Origin: Simplicispira metamorpha
GTDB lineage: Bacteria; Pseudomonadota; Gammaproteobacteria; Burkholderiales; Burkholderiaceae_C
Assembly: GCF_004341365.1 (NCBI RefSeq)
Contig: NZ_SLXH01000011.1
Coordinates: 1-64,000 of the forward strand
Direction of reading: 5' to 3'
Length of the DNA stretch: 64,000 bases
Shown here piece by piece: positions 17,326 to 25,970 of the stretch. Position 1 is the first letter of the stretch, and every line of letters begins with the position of its first letter. The position numbers and the translations under genes are program-made. Under the pieces are notes generated by a model, which saw nothing but the letters and a program-made list of their open reading frames with translations, was not told the origin of the DNA and ran no database searches.

Positions 17326-18189
17326 TCAGGGCCTGTCGTGGCGCACGCGCACAAAGCTGGCAAAGCGCGGCAGGCCGCTGGCGTGCTGGCCGCGAAAGCG
17401 GTAGGTCACCCAGCTGCCAAGGGGCGGGGGCGATTCGCGCTCGGCGTCGGTCAGGCCGGTGCCCAGCTTGAAGCGCTGGCCGCTGGGCATTTCTACCAGC
17501 AGCGCGCCCAGGCGGCCTGCGTGCTTGCCTTGGCCGGGGATGTGGCCCACCACGCGCGCCTCGGTGTCGTCGTGCGTTTTGACTTTCAGCAAATCATCGC
17601 TGCGGCCTGCGCGGTAGTGCGACGCGCCCCGGTGCAGCATCAGCCCCTCGCCACCGCCGCGCACGGTGCGCGCCAGCAGCGCCTGCAAAGCGGCATCGGT
17701 GGCCACGCGCTGCTGGGGTACGGCCTGCACCCAGGGCTGTTGCAGGCTTGCCACCAGCGTTTGCAGCGCGCCCAAGCGTTCATCGAAGCTGCCGCCGTGC
17801 GCGGGCAGGTCAAACACCATGAAGCGCAGCTGGCGCCAGGCAGCGTCATCCGGTGTTTGCCGCGCGGTGGTGGACTGGGCCTGCGCAAACTGGCCGCGCC
17901 CGGCCCACAGTTCACCGTCCAGCGGCTGGGCAGGCCAGCCTGCGGTGAACCAGGCCGGGGCGTTGACCACCTCGCCGCCGCGCGTGCGCAGGCGCTGGCC
18001 GTCCCAGTAGCCGCGCACGCCGTCGTATTTTTCGCTCACCCAATAGCCGTGCAGCGCCATGCCGGGGCGGTACACCTGCGCCAGCAGCAGCGCGGGCGCA
18101 TCGGCGTCGGCTGCGCTGGCCGGGGCAGGCACGGCCAAGCTCCACGCCGCCCAAGCCAACCAGGTCAGAACGCGGCGGCGCTGGAGCAT
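17326..18189 (-). CDS. ATP-dependent DNA ligase, LigE-type, with signal peptide
   Basis: This 287-residue protein is a minimal ATP-dependent DNA ligase. The nucleotidyl-transfer motif EKYDGVRG gives K54 as the adenylated lysine. Further ligase motifs are LDGELW, GEGLMLH and LLKVKTH, and an OB-type domain (about residues 205-287) completes it. The N-terminus MLQRRRVLTWLAWAAWSLAVPAPASA is a clear signal peptide (cleavage near residue 26), so the enzyme probably acts in the periplasm, as proposed for the Lig E family. It has no DNA-binding domain. It lies downstream of fabI with a repeat copy between, and is separate from the NAD-dependent LigA at the end of the window. Confidence 0.88.
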   Translation of the reverse strand: MLQRRRVLTWLAWAAWSLAVPAPASAADADAPALLLAQVYRPGMALHGYWVSEKYDGVRGYWDGQRLRTRGGEVVNAPAWFTAGWPAQPLDGELWAGRGQFAQAQSTTARQTPDDAAWRQLRFMVFDLPAHGGSFDERLGALQTLVASLQQPWVQAVPQQRVATDAALQALLARTVRGGGEGLMLHRGASHYRAGRSDDLLKVKTHDDTEARVVGHIPGQGKHAGRLGALLVEMPSGQRFKLGTGLTDAERESPPPLGSWVTYRFRGQHASGLPRFASFVRVRHDRP

Positions 18190-18194
18190 GATGA

Positions 18195-18259
18195 ACTCAC
18201 TTTTTGATAGCTGCCAGCGCTTTCTGCATCAGCGCTGGAGCCTGTTTTGGTGCTGAATC
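18195..18259 (-). repeat. Interspersed palindromic repeat, copy E
   Basis: The core at 18195-18214 is in reverse orientation. A perfect 8-bp stem CCAGCGCT (18214-18221) with AGCGCTGG (18231-18238) follows. The copy fills the gap between fabI and ligE, just upstream of the ligE start. Confidence 0.85.
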
Positions 18260-19055
18260 AGGCCAGCGCTTCGCTGTCGCGGCTGATGCCGGCGGTCTGG
18301 CTGAAGCCGCCGTCCACGTAAGTGATTTCAGCCGTCACGCCACCCGCCAGGTCGCTCAGCAAGAACGCGGCGACATTGCCCACGTCCTCGATCGTCACGT
18401 TGCGCCGCAGCGGCGAGGCGCTGGCCACGTTGCCCAGCAGCTTGCCAAAGTCCTTGATGCCGCTGGCCGCCAGCGTCTTGATGGGGCCCGCGCTGATGCC
18501 GTTGACGCGCATGCCGCGTGGCCCCAGCGATTCGGCCAGAAAGCGCACGCTGGCTTCCAGGCTGGCTTTGGCCAGGCCCATGGTGTTGTAGTTGGGAATG
18601 GCGCGCAGCGCGCCCAGGTAGCTCAGCGTCAGCAGGGCCGACTTGTCGTTCAGGTAGGGCAGGGCGGCCTTGGCCATGGCCGGGAAGCTGTAGGCGCTGA
18701 TGTCGTGGGCGATGCGGAAGTTTTCGCGGGTCAGGCCGTCGAGGAAATCGCCCGCAATGGCTTCGCGCGGGGCAAAGCCGATGGCGTGGACGAAGCCGTC
18801 AAACGTGGGCCAGGTTTGGGACAGGTCGGTGAACATGGCCTCGATTTGCTCGTCGCTGCCCACGTCGCAGTCAAACACCAGGGTCGAATTGAACTCGGCG
18901 GCAAAGCCGGTGATGCGTTCTTTGAAGCGCTCGCCCACGTAGCTGAAGGCCAGTTCGGCGCCCTGTGCGTGGCAGGCCTTGGCGATGCCGTAAGCGATGG
19001 AGCGGTTGGACAGCACGCCGGTGATGAGCAGCTTTTTGCCGGTCAGAAAACCCAT
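18258..19055 (-). CDS. fabI: Enoyl-[acyl-carrier-protein] reductase (NADH)
   Basis: This 265-residue short-chain-dehydrogenase-type enzyme is FabI. The N-terminus [20 protein letters not shown] binds NADH, and the catalytic residues Y146, Y156 and K163 fall at the same numbers as in E. coli FabI ([20 protein letters not shown]). It catalyses the last reduction of each fatty-acid elongation cycle and is the triclosan target. I chose the ATG at 19055; a longer frame exists but starts with unrelated residues. The gene is divergent from yejA across a 104-base gap. Confidence 0.96.
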   Translation of the reverse strand: MGFLTGKKLLITGVLSNRSIAYGIAKACHAQGAELAFSYVGERFKERITGFAAEFNSTLVFDCDVGSDEQIEAMFTDLSQTWPTFDGFVHAIGFAPREAIAGDFLDGLTRENFRIAHDISAYSFPAMAKAALPYLNDKSALLTLSYLGALRAIPNYNTMGLAKASLEASVRFLAESLGPRGMRVNGISAGPIKTLAASGIKDFGKLLGNVASASPLRRNVTIEDVGNVAAFLLSDLAGGVTAEITYVDGGFSQTAGISRDSEALA

Positions 19056-19159
19056 GGTTGTTCTCCTGAAAAATCGTGAAAAAGGGAGGGAAGAAAACGG
19101 AAGAAACGCAAGGCAGGCGCCGCTGGCGGCCACCAAAAAACGTGGTGCAGAATTGTCGC

Positions 19160-21055
19160 ATGCGGTTTTTGCCTATTTTTTGCCTGTCTCTGTCCTTGGG
19201 CGCGGCGGCGCCGGTTGCCTGGGGCGCGCACGGCTACGCTCTGTGGGGTGCGCTCAAGTACCCTGCGGGCTTTGCGCACTTTGATTACGTCAACCCCAGC
19301 GCGCCCCGGGGCGGCGAGTTGCGGCTGGTGAGCAATTCGCGCGCCTCCACCTTCGACAAATACAACCCGTTCACCATCAAGGGCAGTGCGCCGGCGTATC
19401 TGTCGCAGCTGATGTTCGACTCGCTGCTGGTGGGCCCGCTGGACGAAACCGCCGCTGGCTACGGCCTGCTGGCGCAGGATGTGGAGGTGGCGTCCGATGG
19501 CCTCTCCGCCACGTTCACGCTGCGGCCCGAGGCGCGTTTTCACCACGGCAAGCCGGTGCTGGCGCAAGACGTGAAGTTCAGCTACGACACGCTGGTCGGC
19601 CCGTACACCTCGCCCGCGTACAAAACCATGCTGATCGACGTGGCGGGCGTGGACGTGCTGGGCGAGCGCACCGTGCGCTACCGCTTCAAAAAACCCAACC
19701 GCGAGTTGCCGCTCACAGTGGGCGGCCTGCCCGTGTTCAGCCGCGATTGGGGCGCAGAGGGCGGCCAGCCCAAGCCCTTCGACCAGGTGGTGACGGACGC
19801 ACCCCTGGGCAGCGGCCCCTACCAAATCGGCCCGGTGCGCTTTGGCAAGGACATCACCTACGTGCGCGACCCGAATTACTGGGCGCGCGACCTGAACGTG
19901 CGCAAGGGCACGGCCAACTTCGACCGCATCACCGTCAAGATCTACAAGGACGCCACCGCGCGGCTCGAAGCGCTCAAGGCGGGCGAGTTCGATCTGATGC
20001 GTTTTTTCAGCGCGGGCGACTGGGCGCGGCGCGTCAACGGCAAAAAGTTCGACACCGGCGAGCTGGTCAAGGGCGAGTTCCGGCACAAGCTGCCCTCGGG
20101 CTTTCAAAGCTACGTGCTCAACACGCGCCGCCCGCTGTTGCAGGACGTGCGCGTACGCGAAGCCCTGGGCCTGGCAGTGGATTTTGAGTGGATGAACCGG
20201 CAGATGTTCTACGGCTCGTACCAGCGCGTGAACGGCCTGTTTGGCAACACCGCCTGCGAGACGCAAGGCACGCCATCGCCCCAGGAATTGGCGCTGATGG
20301 AGCCCTGGCGCAAAAATCTTCCCGCCGCCGCCTTCGGCCCCATGACCGTGCCGCCGCGCACCGACCCGCCCGCATCGCTGCGCGCCAACCTGCGCCGCGC
20401 CCAGCAGTTGCTGAAAGACGCGGGCTGGAGCGTGCAGGATGGCGCCCTGCGCAATGCCCAGGGCCAGGCGCTGGTGCTCGAATACATGGACAGCAACGAA
20501 GGCGGCATGCGCACCGTGGCGCCGTGGATGCGCAACCTCGAAAAGCTCGGCATCACGCTGCGGTTTCGCTCGGTGGACTTTGCGCTGTACCAGCAGCGGC
20601 TGCAAAAGTTCGATTTCGACATCACCAGCATTGCCTACGGCGGCACCAACAACCCCGGCCAGGAGTTTGCCGACCTGTTCGGCAGCCCGGCGGCCGACAC
20701 CGAAGACTCGGGCAACTTTGCCGGCGTGAAAAACCCGGCGGTGGACGCCTTCATCACCGCCATGACCGCTGCCAAAACCCAGGCCCAGCTGCTGCCCGCC
20801 TGCCACGCGCTGGAGCGCGCCATCGCGCACAGCCATGTCTTGATTCCGCAGTGGACCGCGCCCACGCACCGCATGGCCTACAACGCCTGGCGCGTGGCGC
20901 TGCCGGACACCGTGCCGCCGTATTCCAGTGGCGAGGGCTGGGTGATGGACACCGGCTGGGCCAGACAGCCCACGGGGCCATCCGGCACGTCTGCGTTACC
21001 GGGGAAAATTGCTCCTGATTCGATAGCTGTTAGCGCGCATGGGAAGGGCGGTTGA
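19160..21055 (+). CDS. yejA: Peptide ABC transporter substrate-binding protein, YejA-like
   Basis: This 631-residue periplasmic binding protein is of the oligopeptide/SBP_bac_5 family. It has a signal peptide ([22 protein letters not shown]) and the YejA-type start ([29 protein letters not shown]). Further family segments are [20 protein letters not shown] and [22 protein letters not shown]. It should bind short peptides for the YejBEF importer encoded downstream. I chose the ATG at 19160 that opens the signal peptide; an in-frame ATG at 19076 would add 28 polar residues. The last 16 codons and the stop come from a repeat copy, giving an odd tail ([16 protein letters not shown]). Confidence 0.92.
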   Translation: MRFLPIFCLSLSLGAAAPVAWGAHGYALWGALKYPAGFAHFDYVNPSAPRGGELRLVSNSRASTFDKYNPFTIKGSAPAYLSQLMFDSLLVGPLDETAAGYGLLAQDVEVASDGLSATFTLRPEARFHHGKPVLAQDVKFSYDTLVGPYTSPAYKTMLIDVAGVDVLGERTVRYRFKKPNRELPLTVGGLPVFSRDWGAEGGQPKPFDQVVTDAPLGSGPYQIGPVRFGKDITYVRDPNYWARDLNVRKGTANFDRITVKIYKDATARLEALKAGEFDLMRFFSAGDWARRVNGKKFDTGELVKGEFRHKLPSGFQSYVLNTRRPLLQDVRVREALGLAVDFEWMNRQMFYGSYQRVNGLFGNTACETQGTPSPQELALMEPWRKNLPAAAFGPMTVPPRTDPPASLRANLRRAQQLLKDAGWSVQDGALRNAQGQALVLEYMDSNEGGMRTVAPWMRNLEKLGITLRFRSVDFALYQQRLQKFDFDITSIAYGGTNNPGQEFADLFGSPAADTEDSGNFAGVKNPAVDAFITAMTAAKTQAQLLPACHALERAIAHSHVLIPQWTAPTHRMAYNAWRVALPDTVPPYSSGEGWVMDTGWARQPTGPSGTSALPGKIAPDSIAVSAHGKGG

Positions 21056-21057
21056 GC
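21008..21057 (-). repeat. Interspersed palindromic repeat, copy F
   Basis: The core GCTCCTGATTCGATAGCTGT at 21011-21030 is in reverse orientation. TAGCGC and a partial right arm (GGGCGGTTGAGCC) follow. It encodes the C-terminal tail of YejA and supplies its stop codon. Confidence 0.7.
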
Positions 21058-21058
21058 C

Positions 21059-22090
21059 ATGTTTGCCTATATTTTGAAACGCTGCCTGCTCATGCTGCCC
21101 ACGCTGCTGGGCGTGCTGCTGCTCACCTTCGTGGTGCTGCAATTCGTGCCCGGCGGCCCGGTCGAGCAGTACCTGGCCGAGGCCAAGGCGGGCGCGGGCG
21201 GTGGCGGTGCCGAGGGCGGTGGTCTGGCCTACCGGGGCGCGCAGGGCGTCGATCCGAAGCGGCTGGAGCAGATCAAGCAGCTCTACGGCTTCGACAAACC
21301 CGCGCCCGAGCGCTTTGCGCAGATGCTGGGCCAGTTCGCGCGCTTTGACCTGGGGCGCAGCTTTTTCCAGAACAAGGACGTGTGGGAGCTGATCCGCGAA
21401 AAACTCCCGGTGTCCATCAGCCTGGGAATGTGGACGTTTTTCATCAGCTACCTGGTGGCCGTGCCGCTGGGCGTGGCCAAGGCGGTGCGCGCCGGCTCGC
21501 GCTTTGATCTGGTGACCACGCTCTTGATTCTGGTTGGCTATGCCATTCCGGGCTTTGTGCTGGGCGTGGCGCTGCTGGTGGTGTTTGGCGGCCAATTGCA
21601 GTGGTTTCCGCTGCGCGGGCTGACCTCGGCGAATTGGGAGGAGCTGAGCTGGGGCGCGCGCATTGTCGATTACCTCTGGCACATCACCCTGCCCATCATC
21701 GCCATGGTGCTGGGCAGCTTCGCCGTCACGGCCATGCTGACCAAGAATGCGTTTCTGGAAGAAATCCGCAAGCAGTACGTGCTGACGGCGCGCGCCAAAG
21801 GATTGAGCGAGCGCCAGGTGCTGTGGAAGCATGTGTTTCGCAATGCGCTGATTCCCATCATCACGGGCTTTCCGGCGGCGTTCATCGGCGCGTTCTTTGC
21901 GGGTTCGCTGTTGATTGAGACGCTGTTTTCCCTCGACGGCCTGGGCCTCTTGAGCTACGAGAGCGTGATCCGGCGCGACTACCCGGTGGTGCTGGGCACG
22001 CTGTACCTGTTCACGCTGATCGGCCTGGTGACCAAGCTGATTTCTGACCTTTGCTATGTGTGGGTGGACCCGCGTGTCAAGTTTGATTGA
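21059..22090 (+). CDS. yejB: Peptide ABC transporter permease, YejB-like
   Basis: This 343-residue membrane protein of the DppB/OppB family has a first membrane segment (MFAYILKRCLLMLPTLLGVLLLTFVVLQFVPGGPVEQ). A YejB-type periplasmic insert with LEQIKQLYGFDKP follows, then the transport core with the EAA-like loop (ARAKGLSERQVLWKHVFRNALIP). The C-terminal part ends in SDLCYVWVDPRVKFD, typical of the group. It starts 3 bases after yejA. In other genomes yejE normally follows directly; here a toxin-antitoxin pair sits between. Confidence 0.93.
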   Translation: MFAYILKRCLLMLPTLLGVLLLTFVVLQFVPGGPVEQYLAEAKAGAGGGGAEGGGLAYRGAQGVDPKRLEQIKQLYGFDKPAPERFAQMLGQFARFDLGRSFFQNKDVWELIREKLPVSISLGMWTFFISYLVAVPLGVAKAVRAGSRFDLVTTLLILVGYAIPGFVLGVALLVVFGGQLQWFPLRGLTSANWEELSWGARIVDYLWHITLPIIAMVLGSFAVTAMLTKNAFLEEIRKQYVLTARAKGLSERQVLWKHVFRNALIPIITGFPAAFIGAFFAGSLLIETLFSLDGLGLLSYESVIRRDYPVVLGTLYLFTLIGLVTKLISDLCYVWVDPRVKFD

Positions 22091-22099
22091 AGGACATTC

Positions 22100-22522
22100 A
22101 TGCCCATGCAACCCCCAGTGACGCCCGAGGTGGTGGAGCGCATCGTCCCTGCGCTGCAATCGCCGCTGCCGGGACTGCTTGCCATCTACGGTTTTGGCAG
22201 CCGTGTGCAAGGTACGGCGGGGCCTGAAAGCGACCTGGATCTGGCCGTACTGGTGGAGGGCTACGCTGACCCTTTGCTGCTGTGGAACCTGTCAGGTGAC
22301 TTGGCCGACGTGGCCGGTTGCGACGTTGATTTGCTGGACTTGCGCGCAGCATCCACGGTGATGCAGTACCAGATCATTACCACCGGCCAGCGCTGGTGGG
22401 CGCGTGATGCGCAGGCGGCGCTGTTCGAGAGTGCCATCCTGAGCGAAAAAACCGCGCTGGATACGGCGCGGGCCGGTCTGCTGGCCGATATCCAGGAGCG
22501 AGGAAGCGTGTATGGCGGATGA
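22100..22522 (+). CDS. mntA: MntA-type nucleotidyltransferase antitoxin
   Basis: This 140-residue minimal nucleotidyltransferase has the motif GS-X10-DXD (G33-S34 with D45 and D47: GSRVQGTAGPESDLDLAV). MNT proteins of this kind neutralise HepT toxins by attaching AMP groups to them. The gene begins 9 bases after yejB and overlaps hepT by 11 bases, the usual layout of HEPN/MNT modules. It sits inside the yej operon and is probably transcribed with it, unless a promoter within yejB serves it. Confidence 0.88.
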   Translation: MPMQPPVTPEVVERIVPALQSPLPGLLAIYGFGSRVQGTAGPESDLDLAVLVEGYADPLLLWNLSGDLADVAGCDVDLLDLRAASTVMQYQIITTGQRWWARDAQAALFESAILSEKTALDTARAGLLADIQERGSVYGG

Positions 22523-22928
22523 CGTGTTGATCAACAAAGCCGCGACCATTGAGCGCTGCGTAGCGCGGGCGCGTGAAGAGTATTTCAGCGATCCGGCCAG
22601 TTTTGCCAGCAATTTCACGCGCCAGGATGCGGCCATTTTGAACATCCAACGCGCCTGCGAGGCCGCTCTGGACATGGGCCAGCACCTGATCCGGCGTGAG
22701 CGCCTGGGTGTGCCGCAAAGTGCGCGCGATGTGTTTGCCTTGCTGGCCCAGGCAGGCCGTATTGAGCTGCCGCTGGCCCAGGGTTTGCAGCGCATGGTCG
22801 GTTTTCGCAATATTGCTGTCCACGATGACAAGGCGCTGCAACTGCCCATCACCGTCGCCATCATCGAAAAACACCTGGATGAGTTTTTGCAATACAGCAA
22901 AGCCCTCCTGCAGCGTGATGCCGGGTAA
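22512..22928 (+). CDS. hepT: HepT-type HEPN RNase toxin
   Basis: This 138-residue helical protein is of the HepT (DUF86) family. The catalytic HEPN motif R-X4-H is present (R99-H104 in GFRNIAVHDD). The Tyr that normally follows two residues after the His is replaced by Asp (HDD), so activity or partner modification may differ. HepT toxins cleave RNA and are held in check by the MNT protein encoded upstream. The ATG overlaps the end of mntA. The stop is 10 bases before the yejE start. Confidence 0.86.
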   Translation: MADDVLINKAATIERCVARAREEYFSDPASFASNFTRQDAAILNIQRACEAALDMGQHLIRRERLGVPQSARDVFALLAQAGRIELPLAQGLQRMVGFRNIAVHDDKALQLPITVAIIEKHLDEFLQYSKALLQRDAG

Positions 22929-22938
22929 GGCGCAAGAC

Positions 22939-24030
22939 ATGGATACCACTGCTACACACCGTGCTGCCGTTGTCGCCACTGCGCCGGCCGCAGCTTCCGC
23001 GCCAGCCTCCCTGTCCCCCTCGCGCCGCGCCTGGCTGCGCTTCAAGCGCAACCGGCTGGGCTACTGGAGCCTGATCGCCTTTTGCGCGCTGGTGCTGCTG
23101 AGCCTGTGCGCCGAACTGGTCAGCAGCGAGCGCCCGCTGGTCGTGCGCTACCAGGGGCAGACCTATTTCCCGCTGCTCAAGGACTACCCCGAAACCACCT
23201 TTGGCGGCGACTTTGCCACGCCCACCGATTACCTCGACCCGTTCATCCAGGAGCGCCTGAGCGCGGGCAGCAACTGGGCGCTCTACACCGTCAACCGCTA
23301 TGGGCCGAACACGCTGAACTACTTTGCCCAGGCGCCCAACCCGTCGGCGCCGTCCGCCGCCAACTGGCTGGGCACGGACGACCGGGGGCGCGATTTGCTG
23401 GCGCAGCTGCTCTACGGCTTTCGCGTCAGCGTGCTGTTTGCGCTGGCGCTGACGTTCACTGGCGTGCTGCTGGGCGTGGTGGCAGGGGCCATCCAGGGGT
23501 TTTTTGGCGGCAAGACGGATTTGGCGTTTCAGCGCTTTATCGAAATCTGGGGCTCCATGCCTGAGTTGTATTTGCTCATCATCTTCAGCGCCGTGCTGGC
23601 GCCCAGCATTGCGCTGCTGCTGGTGCTGCTCTCGCTGTTTGGCTGGATGGGGCTGAGTGACTACGTGCGCGCCGAGTTTCTGCGCAACCGCCAGCTCGAC
23701 TACGTCAAGGCCGCGCGCGCGCTGGGCGTGGGCAACGCGCAGATCATCTGGCGCCACATCCTGCCCAACAGCCTGACGCCCGTAGTGACGTTCTTGCCGT
23801 TTCGCATGAGCGCAGCGATTTTGGCGCTGACGTCGCTGGACTTTCTCGGCCTGGGCGTGCCGCCGGGCACACCGTCATTGGGCGAGCTGCTCAGCCAGGG
23901 CAAGAACAACATCGACGCGTGGTGGATTTCGCTGTCCACCTTTGCCGTGCTGGTGGTCACGCTGCTGCTGCTCACCTTCATGGGCGACGCGCTGCGCGAC
24001 GCCCTCGACCCCCGCAAAGCATCGCAATGA
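22939..24030 (+). CDS. yejE: Peptide ABC transporter permease, YejE-like
   Basis: This 363-residue membrane protein of the DppC/OppC family has the YejE-specific N-terminal part (SPSRRAWLRFKRNRLGYWSLIAF, ELVSSERPLVVRYQGQTYFPLLKDYPETTFGGDF). The permease core (LGTDDRGRDLLAQLLYGFRVS, EIWGSMPELYLLIIF, KAARALGVGNAQIIWRHILPNSL) follows. It forms the pore with YejB. I chose the ATG at 22939; an ATG at 22918 in the same frame would overlap hepT by 11 bases and is also possible. The stop overlaps the yejF start (ATGA). Confidence 0.93.
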   Translation: MDTTATHRAAVVATAPAAASAPASLSPSRRAWLRFKRNRLGYWSLIAFCALVLLSLCAELVSSERPLVVRYQGQTYFPLLKDYPETTFGGDFATPTDYLDPFIQERLSAGSNWALYTVNRYGPNTLNYFAQAPNPSAPSAANWLGTDDRGRDLLAQLLYGFRVSVLFALALTFTGVLLGVVAGAIQGFFGGKTDLAFQRFIEIWGSMPELYLLIIFSAVLAPSIALLLVLLSLFGWMGLSDYVRAEFLRNRQLDYVKAARALGVGNAQIIWRHILPNSLTPVVTFLPFRMSAAILALTSLDFLGLGVPPGTPSLGELLSQGKNNIDAWWISLSTFAVLVVTLLLLTFMGDALRDALDPRKASQ

Positions 24031-25688
24031 ACGTTACTTACATGACTGGAGAGGAAATGCCTGCCGACCCGTTGCTGGACGTGCAGGATTTGTCCGTCCA
24101 CTTTGGTGCCAAGGCCGTGGTGCGCAGTGTCCATTTCTCCATCGCCCCCGGTGAAAAGCTGGCGCTGGTGGGCGAATCGGGCTCGGGCAAAACCATCACC
24201 GCCCTGAGCCTGCTGCGCCTGGCGGGCGATGCCAAAATCAGCGGCAAAGCCTTGCTGCGCGGGCGCGACCTGCTATCACTCTCAGAGCGCGAAATGCGCG
24301 GCGTGCGCGGCGGCGACATCGCCATGGTGTTCCAGGAGCCCATGACGGCGCTGAACCCGCTCATGACCATCGGCCAGCAAATCACCGAGGTTCTGGAGCT
24401 AAAAAAGGCACTAACGCCCGCCGAGTCTGCGCAAGCAGCTATTGAATTGCTAGCAAAAACCGGCATTCCCGAGCCCGAGCGCCGTGCCAACAGCTTTCCG
24501 CACCAACTGAGCGGCGGCCAGCGCCAGCGCGCCATGATCGCCATGGCCCTGGCCAGCGAGCCCGCGCTCTTGCTGGCCGACGAGCCCACCACCGCGCTGG
24601 ACGTGACGCTGCGCGGCCAGATTCTCGATCTGCTGTCGGACTTGCAACGCCAGTCGGGCATGGCCGTGCTGCTCATCACCCACGACCTGAACCTGGTGCG
24701 CCGCTTTGCCGACCGCGTGGCCGTGATGGAGCAGGGCGTGCTGGTCGAACAGGGCCGCGTGGCCGAGGTGTTCCGCGCGCCGCAGCACCCCTACACCCAG
24801 CGCCTCATGGCCAGCCAGCCCCGGCGCGACGTGGTCGAGCAGGCGCCAGCACTCGGCACGCCGCTGGTGTTGCAGACCGAGGCCCTGCGCGTGGCCTACC
24901 CGACGCCGCTGCCGGGCCTGCGCGGCTGGTTCAAAAAAGGCGAATTCGTGGCCGTGCAGGGCGCCAGCCTGCAACTGCTGGCGGGCCAGACACTGGGCGT
25001 GGTGGGCGAGTCGGGCTCGGGCAAATCGACGCTGGCGCAGGCCATTTTGGGCCTGCTGCCCTATGGTGGTCAGCTCACGGTGGCTGGGCAGGGCTGGCAG
25101 CAGCCCGCTGCGCGCAACACGCCCGCCAACCAGCAGCTGCGCCGGCGCGTGCAGGTGGTGTTCCAAGACCCGTTCTCGTCGTTGTCGCCGCGCCTGACGG
25201 TGGAAGAAATCGTCGGCGAAGGGCTGCGCGTACACGAGCCTGCGCTGCTGCCCGCGCAGCGGCGCGTGCGCGTCGAGGCGGCGCTGGCCGAGGTGGGCTT
25301 GAGCGAGGCGCAGTTTCCCGGCCTGCTGGCGCGCTACCCGCACGAGTTTTCTGGCGGGCAGCGCCAGCGCCTGGCGATTGCGCGCGCGCTCATCGTGCAG
25401 CCGCAGGTGCTGGTGCTGGACGAACCCACCAGCGCGCTGGACGTCACCATCCAGCAGCAGGTGCTGGCGCTGCTGCAAGGCCTGCAACGCGGCAAGGGCC
25501 TGAGCTATGTGCTCATCACCCACGATGTGGACGTGATCCGCGCCATGGCGCACCAGGTGCTGGTGATGAAAGATGGCGCCATCGTCGAACACGGCACCGT
25601 CGCCCAGGTGCTCGATGCGCCGCAGCACCCCTACACGCAGCGGCTGGTGGCTGCGGCTGCGGTGCCGGGTACGGCCCTTGCGGGATAA
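24027..25688 (+). CDS. yejF: Peptide ABC transporter ATP-binding protein with two ATPase domains, YejF-like
   Basis: This 553-residue protein holds two fused ABC ATPase domains. The first has Walker A GESGSGKT (49-56), FQEPMTALNPL, signature LSGGQRQRAMIAMAL and DEPTTALDVT. The second has Walker A GESGSGKS (327-334), FQDPFSSLSPRLTVEEI, FSGGQRQRLAIARAL and DEPTSALDVT. It energises the YejBE pore. Residues 125-145, between the Q-loop and the first signature, are encoded by a copy of the interspersed repeat, with codons (CTA, TTG, GCA, ATT) unlike the rest of the gene. By eye the protein length there matches E. coli YejF. The stop codon lies in another repeat fragment. Confidence 0.94.
   Translation: MNVTYMTGEEMPADPLLDVQDLSVHFGAKAVVRSVHFSIAPGEKLALVGESGSGKTITALSLLRLAGDAKISGKALLRGRDLLSLSEREMRGVRGGDIAMVFQEPMTALNPLMTIGQQITEVLELKKALTPAESAQAAIELLAKTGIPEPERRANSFPHQLSGGQRQRAMIAMALASEPALLLADEPTTALDVTLRGQILDLLSDLQRQSGMAVLLITHDLNLVRRFADRVAVMEQGVLVEQGRVAEVFRAPQHPYTQRLMASQPRRDVVEQAPALGTPLVLQTEALRVAYPTPLPGLRGWFKKGEFVAVQGASLQLLAGQTLGVVGESGSGKSTLAQAILGLLPYGGQLTVAGQGWQQPAARNTPANQQLRRRVQVVFQDPFSSLSPRLTVEEIVGEGLRVHEPALLPAQRRVRVEAALAEVGLSEAQFPGLLARYPHEFSGGQRQRLAIARALIVQPQVLVLDEPTSALDVTIQQQVLALLQGLQRGKGLSYVLITHDVDVIRAMAHQVLVMKDGAIVEHGTVAQVLDAPQHPYTQRLVAAAAVPGTALAG
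24399..24460 (+). repeat. Interspersed palindromic repeat, copy G, inside yejF
   Basis: The flank AAAAAAGGCACTAACGCCCG, the right arm GCGCAA and the core GCAGCTATTGAATTGCTAGC (24435-24454) are all present. It is read in frame as residues 125-145 of YejF. Confidence 0.8.
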
Positions 25689-25714
25689 GCGCGAGCAGCT
25701 ATCAAAAGGGGATT
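25675..25714 (+). repeat. Interspersed palindromic repeat, copy H (partial)
   Basis: AAGCGCGAGCAGCTATCAAAAG surrounds the yejF stop codon; the core is at 25695-25714. The left part is coding. Confidence 0.7.
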
Positions 25715-25807
25715 GATCAACCCGCAGGCCAGGTACCCATCAGCACCTGTTTGGTGCATTCGATAGGCTGTCGGGGTGGCAAAACGCTGTCCTGCGGGCC
25801 TGAAATT

Positions 25808-25875
25808 TGATGCCAAATAGGCCGCTAAGCCTTGTGCATAAAGCGCTTGCAGCTATGTAATCAATAGCATTTTTC
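25808..25875 (+). repeat. Interspersed palindromic repeat, copy I
   Basis: The left arm CCGCTAAGCCTTGTGCATAA is followed by AGCGCTT and the core GCAGCTATGTAATCAATAGC (25849-25868). It lies upstream of the GGDEF/EAL gene. Confidence 0.85.
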
Positions 25876-25970
25876 ATGCCCCGGAAAGGTGCGGCACGGG
25901 CTGGTGCGGTGTGGTCTGCATTGGGCATGGTGCTTGCTTGTCTGATGCATCCCATGCCAGAGGTTTTTTT

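Noticed and set aside
21000-21057. Possible frameshift at the end of yejA
   Set aside because: The unusual tail is explained by a repeat copy; the frame is continuous to a stop just before yejB.
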